Below are positions 46,823 through 56,522 of a DNA stretch of 64,000 nt, one piece after another; position 1 is the first letter of the stretch; each line of letters begins with the position of its first letter. The stretch comes from Corynebacterium glaucum (GTDB lineage Bacteria > Actinomycetota > Actinomycetes > Mycobacteriales > Mycobacteriaceae): contig NZ_CP047358.1 of NCBI RefSeq assembly GCF_030408855.1, positions 2,465,321-2,529,320 on the forward strand. The letters are read 5' to 3'. Under the pieces are notes generated by a model. It was not told the origin of the DNA and searched no databases. It saw only the letters and a program-made list of their open reading frames with translations. A program made the position numbers and the translations under genes.

Positions 46823-49458
46823 GCCGCCTCGCGCCGCGCGCATTTGTGCGGGCCCTCGCCGCCGGCGCCGCCACAAGCCTCACTACGGTGCTCACTGCGG
46901 TGCTCACTGCGCCGGCTGCCTCCGCGCTCGCCGTCCCGCTCGACCCCTCCAATCCCGAGGTCGCCGAGGAATGGGCCAACCCGGCAGTTCGGCCAGGGGA
47001 GGGGCAGGTCGCAGAGCTTTCGCTTGTCGACGCCCCTTCCGTGGTCGAAAACGAGCCGTTTCACGTGAAACTTCGCGTCATTAACCGAACTGACGCCGAG
47101 CTTCGCGACCTCACCATCACACCGCATCGGGCGCCCGCGACGGGCTCGGTGCGTGATCAGCGCGTGGCCAGCGTGGCGTCGACAAGCGAATATACGACGA
47201 CCGGCTCCAGCCGTGACCTTCCCACCGGCATTGAGGCGGGTAGATCAGTGGTGTTTGAACTCTCCATTGACCCGGATGAACTTGCGCTGACCACTCCGGG
47301 CACGTACCCGCTGCTGTTTGAACTAGACGATGGCTCGGGCGCGCCATTGAGTACCGAGCGGTTTCACGTAACGGTGCCCGGGCAACTGCCGGAGGGTGCG
47401 CAACCAGCGGGAGTGAGTGTGCTGTACCCGATCACCGCGCAGGTGGACATTCTGGCGGGCGAAACCGGAGAGGCTCCGGAATCGCCACAGCTGGTTCTGG
47501 CGAGCGAGGACCTCGCCGACCAGCTCGCGCCGGGCGGGAGACTGACCGAACTCGCAGACGCGTACCTGGAGGCGGCGAAGGACCCAGCCGTTGAGGCTGC
47601 GACGTGCGTGGCACTCGACCCGGCGCTGATTGAGACCGTGGACCGCATGGCAGATGGCTACATCGTTGCCGATGAGCGCGCACCCGTAGTGGAGGAGCCG
47701 AAGCGTCTGCGCGACAGCTGGGGCGATGAAGCCACCGAGACGCACGGCAACCCCGGCAAAGGTGCGGAGGACGCAGCGGCGTGGCTAGCCAAGGTGCGGC
47801 TGATCGCCGAATCGGGCTGCACCGTGGCGATGCCGTGGGCAAATGCGGACCTCAACGCGTTGGCGCGGACCGGTGACCCATGGATGGTGCGCGAAGCGAT
47901 CGAGCGAGGCCCGTTCGTGCTTGGCCGGGTGCTGGGCTTTACCGGCGTTACAAATGTGGTTGTACCGCCCGCCGGGTATACGGAAGCAGACGCTGTGCCT
48001 GTGCTCGGGTGGGGGGATCACTCACGTTCCACCATCCCCGAAGAGGGACTCAGCGGTTCTTGGGAGCGCGCGGTAGCGAGCGCCACCGCCAACCCTGGTG
48101 CGGAGGGACCGCAGGACAACGATCGCCCCCTGTTTCCGGGTGAAGGGTCGCGCAGCTCGCTGGAGCGCTTCGATACGGTGACTCCCGCCTGGGCTGCCGC
48201 ACCTGAACCGGTGTCGCCGGTGCGGGTGCTCGTCGCCGCGGATACTGCAGTTCCAGCCGGCGGCAGCGACGAGCGTTTTGCGTGGATGGCGCCGGGCGTG
48301 ATGGCGGTGCGCTTTCAAGATTCGCTGGGCGCGACGCTGGCCGCAATGGGGCAGCAGCCAGCGACGGTGGGTTACTCCAACGAGCCTCTGCGCTACGACT
48401 ACGCGCTGGATTCTCCCGCCGCGCGGAATGTCAACGCCGCGGCTGCGGTGCGGTTGGCGCTGCAGAACGCGGTGTCGTTCGAGAGCGAGCCGGCGGCGCA
48501 ACCGGTACTAGTGAACGCTCCGGCCCATTGGGATGCCGATGCTGCGGCTGTGCTCCTGGGAACTGTTGCCGACGTGCTGCACTCCGGTACGGCCGCGCCC
48601 GTAGCGTTCGATGCATACCTCGAGGTGCCCGCTGACACTGCCGTGCCTCCTGCCGAGCGAGTGGGCACCGAGTATGCGGACCCGACTGTCTTTTCCGACA
48701 GCGAAATCCTCAACGCCACGCAGCAGACGCGGTTTATTAACGACCTCTCGACGCTGTTAGCGCCTGACCCGTCGATCGCGCTTACCCGTTACGGGTTCAC
48801 GCTGCCGCTGCGGCGCGACATTCTCACCGCGTTTTCGCTGACGCGCAGGCAGTCGATGGCGGAGCACACCACCGCGACGGAGGCGAGCGCCGCCCGGTTA
48901 ACCGAGTCACGCGGTGTGCTCGGAGAGCTCCGCTCCGCAGTCAACCTGATCCCGCCGGGCAACGTCTACACGCGCACCTCTCCGTCGAGTCCGCTGCTCA
49001 TTGTCGCGCAAAACGGGATGCCGCTGCCGGTGGACACCGCGATTTTGTACACCGCCCCCGACGGCGCTCGTCTCAACGTTCCGGACAGCGTGCGCATCCC
49101 GGCGCGCGGCTCAGTCACTCTCCAGATGACCGCAGACTTGCCGCGCCAAGCACGCAGCACCGACTTGAAGCTCTACCTCGCCGGGCCGCAGGGCCATGCG
49201 ATTTCCCAGCCAGTGGAAATCTCGGTACGCACCCCAAGTTCTGCGGTGCCAGGCTGGGTGCTGCTAGCGATCGGCACAGTCGGCGCTGCCCTGCTCTTGC
49301 TGTACTCGGTGGGGAAGCGGCAAAAGCGCAGCACGGCGGCGCGCTCGCAATCTCCGCCTTGGCGCATAGCGTCGAGGAAGGCTCCACCGCGTAAGCCGCC
49401 CAACCCTCCACCAGAACCCCGTGACAACGAGTTACCACGACGCGGTAGTACCCAGTAG
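46819..49458 (+). CDS. DUF6049-type exported membrane protein (Rv3909-like)
   Basis: An 879-residue protein with a signal peptide (to about residue 35), a large extracytoplasmic region with beta-rich segments, one C-terminal transmembrane helix ([18 protein letters not shown]) and a short basic cytoplasmic tail. It lies between the Nudix and murJ genes, the same place as Rv3909 in mycobacteria, so a role in cell-wall assembly with MurJ is inferred. parS site 6 lies in its 5' part and reads FHVK; a degenerate site follows at 47361. Confidence 0.8.
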   Translation: MSRLAPRAFVRALAAGAATSLTTVLTAVLTAPAASALAVPLDPSNPEVAEEWANPAVRPGEGQVAELSLVDAPSVVENEPFHVKLRVINRTDAELRDLTITPHRAPATGSVRDQRVASVASTSEYTTTGSSRDLPTGIEAGRSVVFELSIDPDELALTTPGTYPLLFELDDGSGAPLSTERFHVTVPGQLPEGAQPAGVSVLYPITAQVDILAGETGEAPESPQLVLASEDLADQLAPGGRLTELADAYLEAAKDPAVEAATCVALDPALIETVDRMADGYIVADERAPVVEEPKRLRDSWGDEATETHGNPGKGAEDAAAWLAKVRLIAESGCTVAMPWANADLNALARTGDPWMVREAIERGPFVLGRVLGFTGVTNVVVPPAGYTEADAVPVLGWGDHSRSTIPEEGLSGSWERAVASATANPGAEGPQDNDRPLFPGEGSRSSLERFDTVTPAWAAAPEPVSPVRVLVAADTAVPAGGSDERFAWMAPGVMAVRFQDSLGATLAAMGQQPATVGYSNEPLRYDYALDSPAARNVNAAAAVRLALQNAVSFESEPAAQPVLVNAPAHWDADAAAVLLGTVADVLHSGTAAPVAFDAYLEVPADTAVPPAERVGTEYADPTVFSDSEILNATQQTRFINDLSTLLAPDPSIALTRYGFTLPLRRDILTAFSLTRRQSMAEHTTATEASAARLTESRGVLGELRSAVNLIPPGNVYTRTSPSSPLLIVAQNGMPLPVDTAILYTAPDGARLNVPDSVRIPARGSVTLQMTADLPRQARSTDLKLYLAGPQGHAISQPVEISVRTPSSAVPGWVLLAIGTVGAALLLLYSVGKRQKRSTAARSQSPPWRIASRKAPPRKPPNPPPEPRDNELPRRGSTQ
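47058..47071. promoter_or_regulatory. parS: parS site 6 (inside the DUF6049 gene)
   Basis: A perfect GTTTCACGTGAAAC. Here it is read in another frame (FHVK), unlike sites 2–5. A partial site, GTTTCACGTAAC, lies 303 bp later (47361–47372). Confidence 0.93.
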
Positions 49459-49485
49459 CTAGAAAGGTAGCTAAAAAGCAATCCA

Positions 49486-52400
49486 ATGGACAACGACGTG
49501 AATCAGCAGGACGGCACCCAGCCGGATGCTGGCCTGCGCCGCCGCATCGTCACCCCAGCTCCGCCTGCACCGGTTCCCGCCCCTCGCGTTCGGAAGCAAA
49601 CACCGGCCGAGGAGACAGGCGCCCCGGACCGCTCCCTGCTGACCACCAGCCCGAAGGGCGAGACCATCGCACCTTCCACGCCAGCGGAAACCGCCGCAGG
49701 CGGCGTGATGGCCGGTGAGGCCCCCGGAGTCGCCACCGAATCTGCGGTAGCCACCAAGGCTTCGGGGGAGGAGGGGGCAAGCACTTCGAACGAGTCCGTT
49801 GTGCGCGCTACCGGTTCGATGGCGGTGGCAACGCTCATCTCACGCATCACGGGATTTATCCGCACCGTGCTCATCGGTGCGGCCCTCGGGCCGGCAGTCG
49901 CCTCCGCGTTCAACACCGCGAACCAGCTGCCGAACTTGATCACGGAAATCGTGCTGGGCTCCGTGTTGACCGCTCTCGTGGTACCAGTGCTCGTGCGCGC
50001 GGAGAAGGAAGACGCCGACCGCGGTGAGCGCTTCGTGCGGCAGCTGTTCACGCTCACGCTGACGTTGATGGTCACCGTAACCGTGCTCACCGTAGTCGCA
50101 GCGCCGCTGCTCACAAGGCTGTTTCTTGACGACGAAGGCAAAGTCAACGTCATCCAAGCCACCTCATTCGCCTACCTCGTGCTGCCGCAAGTCTTCTTCT
50201 ACGGCATGTTCTCGCTGTTTATGGCAATCCTGAACACGAAGGAGCATTTCCGTCCAGGCGCGTGGGCCCCAGTGGCGAACAACGTCGTGTCCATCGCGGT
50301 GCTCATCATGTACATGGCCATCCCGGGAAGCCTTAACCCGGCGGCACCGACCACGGTCAGCAACCCTCACGTGCTACTGCTGGGCCTGGGCACCACGCTT
50401 GGTGTGGTGGTGCAGTGCGCCATCATGCTCCCAGCGTTGCGCAAGCTGGGCATCAACCTCACTCCGCTGTGGGGTCTCGACGACAGGCTCAAGCAATTCG
50501 GCGGCATGGCGCTGGCGATCATCGCCTACGTCGCGGTCAGCCAGGCCGGCTACATCGTGACCACCCGCATCGCGTCGATGGCATCGGAAGCCGCGCCGTT
50601 CATTTACCAACAGCACTGGATGCTGCTGCAGGTGCCCTACGGCATCATCGGCGTCACGCTGCTGACTGCGATCATGCCGCGTATGAGCCGCAACGCGGCC
50701 GATGGAGACGACCAGGCTGTGGTCCGCGACCTCACGCTGGGCACCAAGCTAACCTTCATCGCGCTGATTCCCATCATCGTCTTCATGACGGGTCTCGGCC
50801 CCGAGATCGGCAACGCGCTCTTTGCGTACGGCGACTTCTCGCCGCAGGCCGCGCACATCCTCGGTCTGACGGTGAGCTTCTCCGCGTTCACATTAATTCC
50901 CTACGCGCTGGTAATGCTGCACCTACGTGTCTTCTACGCACGCGAAGAAGCGTGGACGCCAACCCTCATCATCGCCGGCATCACGCTGACCAAGATCTTC
51001 CTGTCTTACCTGGCGCCCACGGTGGCGAGCAGCCCGGAGCAGGTAGTGGTGCTGCTCGGCGCCGCGAATGGCTTCGGCTTCGTCGCCGGCGCGGTCATCG
51101 GTGCGCAGCTACTCAAACGCAAACTGGGCACACTACAGGTGGGCACAATCCTCTACACCTCAACCTGGGCACTTGCTGCGTCACTCGTGGGCTTGGCGGC
51201 GACCTTCGTGCTGCGCTGGGTCGTCCGCGGCGCTTTTGGTGTGGACATGCCGGCCTTTTTGGGTTCGCTCATCGGCACGCCGTCGCTCGGCCTGCTCATT
51301 GAGGTCATGCTCCTCGGCCTGGTCTTCCTCGTGATCACGGGCCTCGTGCTCGCCCGCTCCGGCCTCCCCGAGGTGCAGAACCTCGGCCGCGCGCTCACCA
51401 GGGTCCCAGGCCTGTCCCGCTTCATCAGCCCGGACGAGAAGCGCGCAATCGACACCGGCCAGGTGGATCCGCGCGACGTCTCCACCCAGTTCCTGGCCAC
51501 CGATTTCTTTAACGCCTCTCCGGTCCCGCCGCCGATGTCCGCAGGTGTGGTGCGCGGCCCACGACTGGTGCCCGGCGCACGAGTATCCGACGGCCGCTTC
51601 CGCCTCATTCGCGAGCACGGCGCCACGACCGGGGCCCGCTTCTGGCAGGCCCGCGAAGTCACCACCGGCAGGAAAGTGGCCCTCACCTTCGTCGACACCA
51701 CAGGCGCATCCCCGATGGCACCGGCAACCCCCCGCGACGCTGCGATCAATGCCGGAGGCGTGGTCCAGCGCACCAGCAAGATTGCCAAGCTCAAGCACCC
51801 CGCTGTCGCAGACAACATCGAGGTGCTGTCGTACCGCACAGGCGCACTCGTGGTCGCGGACTGGATCGAGGGCAGCTCGGTCAAAGCGGTCACCGACTCC
51901 GGTCTGACCCTGCACACCGAAGCAGTGGCGAACGCGCTCGCGCCGCTTGCTGGCCTGTTGGCACTCGCGCAGAGCCAAGACGCACCGCTTGGCCTAGACA
52001 ACCGACAGCGCCTGCGTATCGACACCGAGGGCAAAATCCGCCTCGCATTCCCCGCCGTGCTGCCCGATTCCACCCCAGCGGGCGATGCCGCAGCGTTCGC
52101 CTCCGGGTTAGAGCTACTCACGGCGAACACCAACTCCGACGCGCTGGCGGAGCTGACCCGAAACACCCGTGCGCTTGTCGAAGCCCAGGCGATCGAAGCC
52201 CACGACTTCCAAGACATCCAGGCAGCGCTCCGCAGAGAAGCCAACCTCCCCGGTACGGTCACCGATCATCCGACCCGTGGGGAGCAGCAGGATTCGGCGC
52301 CGGCGTCGACACCTACCGACGACCCGGTACGCCTCAACCAGGTCGGGCCGCAAGAAACCGTCTACGACGATCCGGACGAGCTGCGCGGGGGCTTCGGCTC

Positions 52401-53124
52401 GCGACGCTACAGCCCGGTGGCCGTTGTCATCCTCATGGCGACCGCAGTGGCCTCGGTGGTGACCATTGCTGCCCTCACCGCATACCTCGTCGGATTCTTC
52501 TCCAGCGACGAGACGGACGGGCCACTGAACCCGGAGTCAATCCAGGGTGAGCAAGACCCCAGCGAAGCACCGAGCGAAACTGTCGACGAATCGGAGCGCG
52601 CCACCGGCCTGCCCGTGGTCATCGGTCCGCTGACCGCCACGGCACTGACACCGGACGGTGACCCCGCCCCCAAAAGCGAGGAGTTCAGCAACGGGAACTC
52701 CGATCAAGCCAATACCCCGCCCAACGACGTCGCCAACACCGTCGACAATGACACCAGCACCACCTGGGTGACCAAGCGCGACACTGTGCTCGTCCTCCGC
52801 CCCGAAAGCGATGACACCGGAGCGTTCACCCTTGAACACCTGCTTATCAACGCAGCCAGCGAAGGCGGGCCCTACGAGGTCTACGGCGTACCCGAGGGCC
52901 GCGGCCTGGACACGATCGACTTCGACGGGCTGCCGCAGCTCGCAGACGGCACCTTCCACACGGGGCAGAACAATATCGACGTGAAGTCGGACGAGCTCTC
53001 CGCCACACGCCTCGAAGCGGTGCTGGTCTACCTGCCGCCCCGGGACGACGCGGATGATGACGCTGGCCCCGGCCGCGCCACCTTGCGGGAAGTCTCGGTG
53101 ATTGGGTACACGGACCGTCGATAA
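49486..53124 (+). CDS. murJ: Lipid II flippase MurJ with pseudokinase and extracytoplasmic domain
   Basis: A 1212-residue protein. Residues 1–105 are Pro/Thr-rich and disordered; about 105–640 hold the MurJ helices (GSMAVATLISRITGFIRTVLI; PNLITEIVLGSVLTALVVP); about 690–880 are a degenerate kinase-like domain (GARVSDGRFRLIREHG) without a proper catalytic loop. One helix at about 975–1000 leads to a discoidin-like outer domain. MurJ moves lipid II across the membrane. In mycobacteria the pseudokinase binds the FHA protein FhaA. The stop codon lies inside an exact CGTCGATAAGC. Confidence 0.92.
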   Translation: MDNDVNQQDGTQPDAGLRRRIVTPAPPAPVPAPRVRKQTPAEETGAPDRSLLTTSPKGETIAPSTPAETAAGGVMAGEAPGVATESAVATKASGEEGASTSNESVVRATGSMAVATLISRITGFIRTVLIGAALGPAVASAFNTANQLPNLITEIVLGSVLTALVVPVLVRAEKEDADRGERFVRQLFTLTLTLMVTVTVLTVVAAPLLTRLFLDDEGKVNVIQATSFAYLVLPQVFFYGMFSLFMAILNTKEHFRPGAWAPVANNVVSIAVLIMYMAIPGSLNPAAPTTVSNPHVLLLGLGTTLGVVVQCAIMLPALRKLGINLTPLWGLDDRLKQFGGMALAIIAYVAVSQAGYIVTTRIASMASEAAPFIYQQHWMLLQVPYGIIGVTLLTAIMPRMSRNAADGDDQAVVRDLTLGTKLTFIALIPIIVFMTGLGPEIGNALFAYGDFSPQAAHILGLTVSFSAFTLIPYALVMLHLRVFYAREEAWTPTLIIAGITLTKIFLSYLAPTVASSPEQVVVLLGAANGFGFVAGAVIGAQLLKRKLGTLQVGTILYTSTWALAASLVGLAATFVLRWVVRGAFGVDMPAFLGSLIGTPSLGLLIEVMLLGLVFLVITGLVLARSGLPEVQNLGRALTRVPGLSRFISPDEKRAIDTGQVDPRDVSTQFLATDFFNASPVPPPMSAGVVRGPRLVPGARVSDGRFRLIREHGATTGARFWQAREVTTGRKVALTFVDTTGASPMAPATPRDAAINAGGVVQRTSKIAKLKHPAVADNIEVLSYRTGALVVADWIEGSSVKAVTDSGLTLHTEAVANALAPLAGLLALAQSQDAPLGLDNRQRLRIDTEGKIRLAFPAVLPDSTPAGDAAAFASGLELLTANTNSDALAELTRNTRALVEAQAIEAHDFQDIQAALRREANLPGTVTDHPTRGEQQDSAPASTPTDDPVRLNQVGPQETVYDDPDELRGGFGSRRYSPVAVVILMATAVASVVTIAALTAYLVGFFSSDETDGPLNPESIQGEQDPSEAPSETVDESERATGLPVVIGPLTATALTPDGDPAPKSEEFSNGNSDQANTPPNDVANTVDNDTSTTWVTKRDTVLVLRPESDDTGAFTLEHLLINAASEGGPYEVYGVPEGRGLDTIDFDGLPQLADGTFHTGQNNIDVKSDELSATRLEAVLVYLPPRDDADDDAGPGRATLREVSVIGYTDRR

Positions 53125-53136
53125 GCACCCTGCCCT

Positions 53137-53154
53137 TGCCCACTGAAGTGGGCA
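53137..53154 (+). terminator. Hairpin after murJ
   Basis: TGCCCACT and AGTGGGCA form an 8-bp stem with a 2-base gap just after the murJ stop. There is no T run, so termination is only possible. Confidence 0.4.
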
Positions 53155-53236
53155 CGCGAGGGGTTCCCAAGCTGCGCCTTACCCGGCACAATTGACCTGG
53201 AAGGTATTGGGGGAACGGGGGATCGGGGGAGACAGC

Positions 53237-53788
53237 ATGCCGCATCGAACGGATCGTGAGCTGGCGCGGGACTATGTGGCGGGGGATGTGCGCGCGTTCA
53301 AGCTGATTGTGCGCCGCCACCGCCAGCGGATGTATTACGTGGCACGCAACTACGCGCGCAATGAGCAAGACGCTCAGGACATCGTGCAGGAAGCGCTGTT
53401 TCGCGCGAGCCGCAGCCTGCACACCTATCGCGGGGAAGCACAGCTGTCAACGTGGCTGCATCGCACGGTGACCAATGCGGCGCTGGACCATCAACGCCGT
53501 ATGGCCAGGCGCGGGCCGACGGTGAGCTACGACGACGACGTGGTCGCGCAGGACGCCAACCGCTATCTCGCGCACGATCCCACCGCGACCATCGAGCAGT
53601 TCCTCGCGCTCCGGCAAGCAGTCGCGAAGCTGCCCGCAGCTCAAAGAAGAGCTTTAGAGCTTATCGACGTCCAAGGGATGAGCGTTGATTCCGCCGCCGA
53701 CGAACTCGGGGTGCGACCGGGGACCGTGAAGTCACGCCGGTACCGTGCGCGCGAGTTCGTGGCGGCTGCCATGGCTGACGGGGAATAG
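53237..53788 (+). CDS. sigM: ECF sigma factor, SigM-type
   Basis: A 183-residue ECF sigma factor. Region 2 has [19 protein letters not shown] and [13 protein letters not shown]; region 4 has [32 protein letters not shown] (key residues in a helix-turn-helix at about 140–170). ATG 53237 follows GGGGGAG. Gene order (murJ–sigM–trxB) matches SigM of corynebacteria and mycobacteria, which controls thiol/oxidative-stress genes. No zinc-finger anti-sigma gene follows; trxB begins 62 bp later. An exact 11-mer lies at 53659–53669. Confidence 0.9.
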   Translation: MPHRTDRELARDYVAGDVRAFKLIVRRHRQRMYYVARNYARNEQDAQDIVQEALFRASRSLHTYRGEAQLSTWLHRTVTNAALDHQRRMARRGPTVSYDDDVVAQDANRYLAHDPTATIEQFLALRQAVAKLPAAQRRALELIDVQGMSVDSAADELGVRPGTVKSRRYRAREFVAAAMADGE

Positions 53789-53807
53789 CGCTACACTTGC
53801 GGGCGTT
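53781..53807 (+). promoter_or_regulatory. SigM/SigH-type promoter of trxB
   Basis: GGGAAT (53781–53786), 17 bp, then CGTT (53804–53807). This matches both the SigM form (GGGAAT–CGTT) and the SigH form (GGAAT–N18–GTT) known from C. glutamicum. The -35 lies in the last codons of sigM and the start of trxB is about 40 bp downstream. Confidence 0.7.
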
Positions 53808-53850
53808 TGGAAGTGATATCCATACGCGAAAGCAGGCTGAACCCCCCATC

Positions 53851-54873
53851 ATGACTAACCCCGGCTTTATCACCTTGAACACCGGTAGCGACGCTGCGAC
53901 CGAGACTCATTCCGAGAGTACTGAGAGCACCAAGGCCGCTGAGGGCACCGGCAAGGTGCACGACCTGATCATCATCGGCTCCGGGCCGTCCGGTTACACC
54001 GCCGCGATCTACGCTGCGCGCGCCGAGCTCAACCCGCTCGTGTTCGAGGGCTACGAGTACGGCGGCGAACTGATGAACACCACCGAGGTGGAAAACTTCC
54101 CGGGCTTCGCCGAGGGCGTGATGGGGCCGGACCTCATGGGCGACATGCGCGACCAGGCGGAGCGCTTCGGCGCAGACCTGCGCTCCGAGCTAGTGGAACG
54201 CGTCGACTTCAGCGGTGACATTAAAAAGGTCTACGTCGACGGCGAAGAGTTCCAGGCAAAGGCCATCATCCTGGCCACCGGTGCAGCACCTCGCCACCTC
54301 GGCGTTCCGGGCGAGGCGGAGCTGACCGGCCACGGCGTGTCCACCTGCGCGACCTGTGACGGCTTTTTCTTCAAGGACCACCACATCGCCGTGGTCGGCG
54401 GCGGCGACTCCGCGATGGAAGAAGCGGACTTCTTGAGCAAGTTCGGCTCCAAGGTGACGTTGATTCACCGATCGCAGAACTTCCGGGCGTCGAAAATCAT
54501 GCTCCAAAGGGCGAAGGACAATGAGAAGATCGAGTTCCTCACGGACACCATCGTGGAGGAAGTCATCGACGGCGGCGGCAAGGTGCAGGGCCTGGGCGTG
54601 CGCAACGTGGTGACCGGCGAGGCGAGCGTGCTTGATGCGACCGCCATGTTCGTGGCCATCGGCCACGACCCGCGCTCCGGCTTCCTCGAAGGCCAAGTGG
54701 CCACCGACGAGGGCGGCTACGTGCAGGTCGCGGAACCCTCGACCGCGACGAGCGTCCCCGGTGTCTTCGCAGCCGGCGACCTGGTGGACAAGACCTACCG
54801 GCAGGCGATCACCGCGGCGGGCTCCGGCTGCCGCGCGGCCCTGGATGCACAGCACTACCTCGCGGCGCTTTAG
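53851..54873 (+). CDS. trxB: Thioredoxin reductase
   Basis: A 340-residue FAD/NADPH enzyme that reduces thioredoxin. The FAD motif [18 protein letters not shown], redox pair CATC ([10 protein letters not shown]), NADPH motif [10 protein letters not shown] and C-terminal [23 protein letters not shown] (landmark in two blocks) are intact. ATG 53851 is preferred; about 30 N-terminal residues before the FAD motif are Ser/Thr/Glu-rich and unusual. It is followed by trxA and driven by the ECF-type promoter at 53781. Confidence 0.94.
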   Translation: MTNPGFITLNTGSDAATETHSESTESTKAAEGTGKVHDLIIIGSGPSGYTAAIYAARAELNPLVFEGYEYGGELMNTTEVENFPGFAEGVMGPDLMGDMRDQAERFGADLRSELVERVDFSGDIKKVYVDGEEFQAKAIILATGAAPRHLGVPGEAELTGHGVSTCATCDGFFFKDHHIAVVGGGDSAMEEADFLSKFGSKVTLIHRSQNFRASKIMLQRAKDNEKIEFLTDTIVEEVIDGGGKVQGLGVRNVVTGEASVLDATAMFVAIGHDPRSGFLEGQVATDEGGYVQVAEPSTATSVPGVFAAGDLVDKTYRQAITAAGSGCRAALDAQHYLAAL

Positions 54874-54931
54874 CATCGTAGGCACGTCAACATCTAAAGT
54901 GGTTGCAGGCAACTATCGGCAAAGGAGAACC

Positions 54932-55255
54932 ATGAGCGCACCGATCGACGTCACGCAGACAACGTTCAAGTCGGAGGTCATCGAATCCGAGACCCCGGTG
55001 CTGGTGGACTTCTGGGCCGAGTGGTGCGGGCCATGCAAAAAGCTCGGCCCCGTGTTGGATGAGGTCGCCTCGGAGATGGACGGCCAGGTCAAGGTGGCCA
55101 AGGTCAACGTCGACGAGGAGCGTATGCTCGGCGCAATGTTCCAGGTCATGTCCATCCCGACGGTGCTTCTATTCAAGGGCGGCGACAAGGTCGACGAGTT
55201 CGTTGGGCTGCGGCCGAAGAGCGAAATCGTCAAGCGAGTACAGTCGCACATTTAG
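54932..55255 (+). CDS. trxA: Thioredoxin
   Basis: A 107-residue thioredoxin with the active site W31-C32-G33-P34-C35, the cis-Pro segment SIPTVLLFKGG and normal length. AAAGGAG precedes the ATG. It is the substrate of TrxB and lies 58 bp after it. Confidence 0.94.
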   Translation: MSAPIDVTQTTFKSEVIESETPVLVDFWAEWCGPCKKLGPVLDEVASEMDGQVKVAKVNVDEERMLGAMFQVMSIPTVLLFKGGDKVDEFVGLRPKSEIVKRVQSHI

Positions 55256-55330
55256 CGCGCGCCGAAAGTCGGCACGCATTGGTTTGGTTGCATAATTGGC
55301 AGCAACGTTTGAGAGAAAAGGACTTCCTGC

Positions 55331-56515
55331 ATGGTGCGAGACGTACTCCGCGTCGGTGATTCGAGCGCGCGCGTAGCTGAGGTCCGCACCTCACTCGCGC
55401 GTCTCGGCCTGCTCGAGGGGTACCAGGGCGAGATCGACACCTTCAACTCCCGCAGGTTTTCAAAGGAGGAGATGCTTTTCGACGACTCCTTGGCCGCCGC
55501 AGTCCGGGCCTTCCAACAGTCTCGAGGCATCGTGCCCTCCGGCGACATCGACGAGCTGACCCTGCGGGAGATCCGTGAGGCGTCGTACAAGCTCGGTGCC
55601 CGCGTGCTCAGCTACCAGCCGAGCCAGCCACTCGTTGGCGACGATGTCGCCGAGTTGCAGAAGCAGCTGCATGAGCTGGGGTTTTACCAGCAACGCGTGG
55701 ATGGTCGCTTCGGCCAGATCACGCACGAGGCGTTGGCGAATTTCCAGCTAGACACCGGACTCGAGGACGACGGCGTTTGCGGTCCAGAGACGCTGCGCGC
55801 ACTGAGCTTGCTGGGCCGGCGCATCACCGGCGGCTCCGCGCACGCGATCCGCGAGCGCGAGCACGTGCGCCAAGCCGGTCCCCGGTTGAGCGGCAAACGC
55901 GTGGTGATCGACCCGGGTCTGGGCGGCGATCAGCGTGGCATGTCGGTGGATGGACCTTACGGCGAGATCCTTGAGGAAGAGATCATCTGGGATCTGGCCC
56001 AGCGCGTCGAGGGTCGCATGGTTGCAGCCGGTATGGAGACAATCCTTTCCCGCCCGCGTGGGGACAACCCCTCGACCAAGGCACGTGCCGATCTGGCGAA
56101 CAGTTTCGGCGCTGACCTGGTGATTTCGCTGAAGTTGGACCGCTACTCCAACGAGAAGGCGAACGGCGTCGCAACGTTTTACTTCGGCTCCGAGCACGGA
56201 TCATCTTCCATGACGGGAGAGACGCTCTCCGGGTACATCCAGCGCGAGATCGCCGCGCGTACGGATCTGCGCAACTGCCACAATCACGGACGCACCTGGG
56301 AAATGCTGCGCATGACCCGGATGCCGTCGGTAGAAGTGGTCGCTGGCTACCTCACCAACCCCGGCGATGTTGCGGTGCTCACCGATCCGAAGCAGCGCGA
56401 CGCCATCGCCGAAGCCATCGTGGTGGCGGTGAAGCGTCTCTACCTGCTGGATATGGACGACCAGCCGACAGGCACCTACAAGTTCACTGACCTGCTGCGC
56501 GAAGAACTCGCTTAA
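55331..56515 (+). CDS. cwlM: CwlM, catalytically dead amidase-like regulator of peptidoglycan synthesis
   Basis: A 394-residue protein with two N-terminal peptidoglycan-binding repeats (1–85 and 88–165) and an Amidase_3 fold (190–375). Two zinc-binding His are missing: the family DPGHGG is DPGLGG here (Leu197) and the SIHAN-type motif is SLKLD (Lys268). There is no signal peptide, so it is cytoplasmic. These facts fit the mycobacterial CwlM, which activates MurA after phosphorylation instead of cutting peptidoglycan. Confidence 0.9.
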   Translation: MVRDVLRVGDSSARVAEVRTSLARLGLLEGYQGEIDTFNSRRFSKEEMLFDDSLAAAVRAFQQSRGIVPSGDIDELTLREIREASYKLGARVLSYQPSQPLVGDDVAELQKQLHELGFYQQRVDGRFGQITHEALANFQLDTGLEDDGVCGPETLRALSLLGRRITGGSAHAIREREHVRQAGPRLSGKRVVIDPGLGGDQRGMSVDGPYGEILEEEIIWDLAQRVEGRMVAAGMETILSRPRGDNPSTKARADLANSFGADLVISLKLDRYSNEKANGVATFYFGSEHGSSSMTGETLSGYIQREIAARTDLRNCHNHGRTWEMLRMTRMPSVEVVAGYLTNPGDVAVLTDPKQRDAIAEAIVVAVKRLYLLDMDDQPTGTYKFTDLLREELA

Positions 56516-56522
56516 CGCCCGC

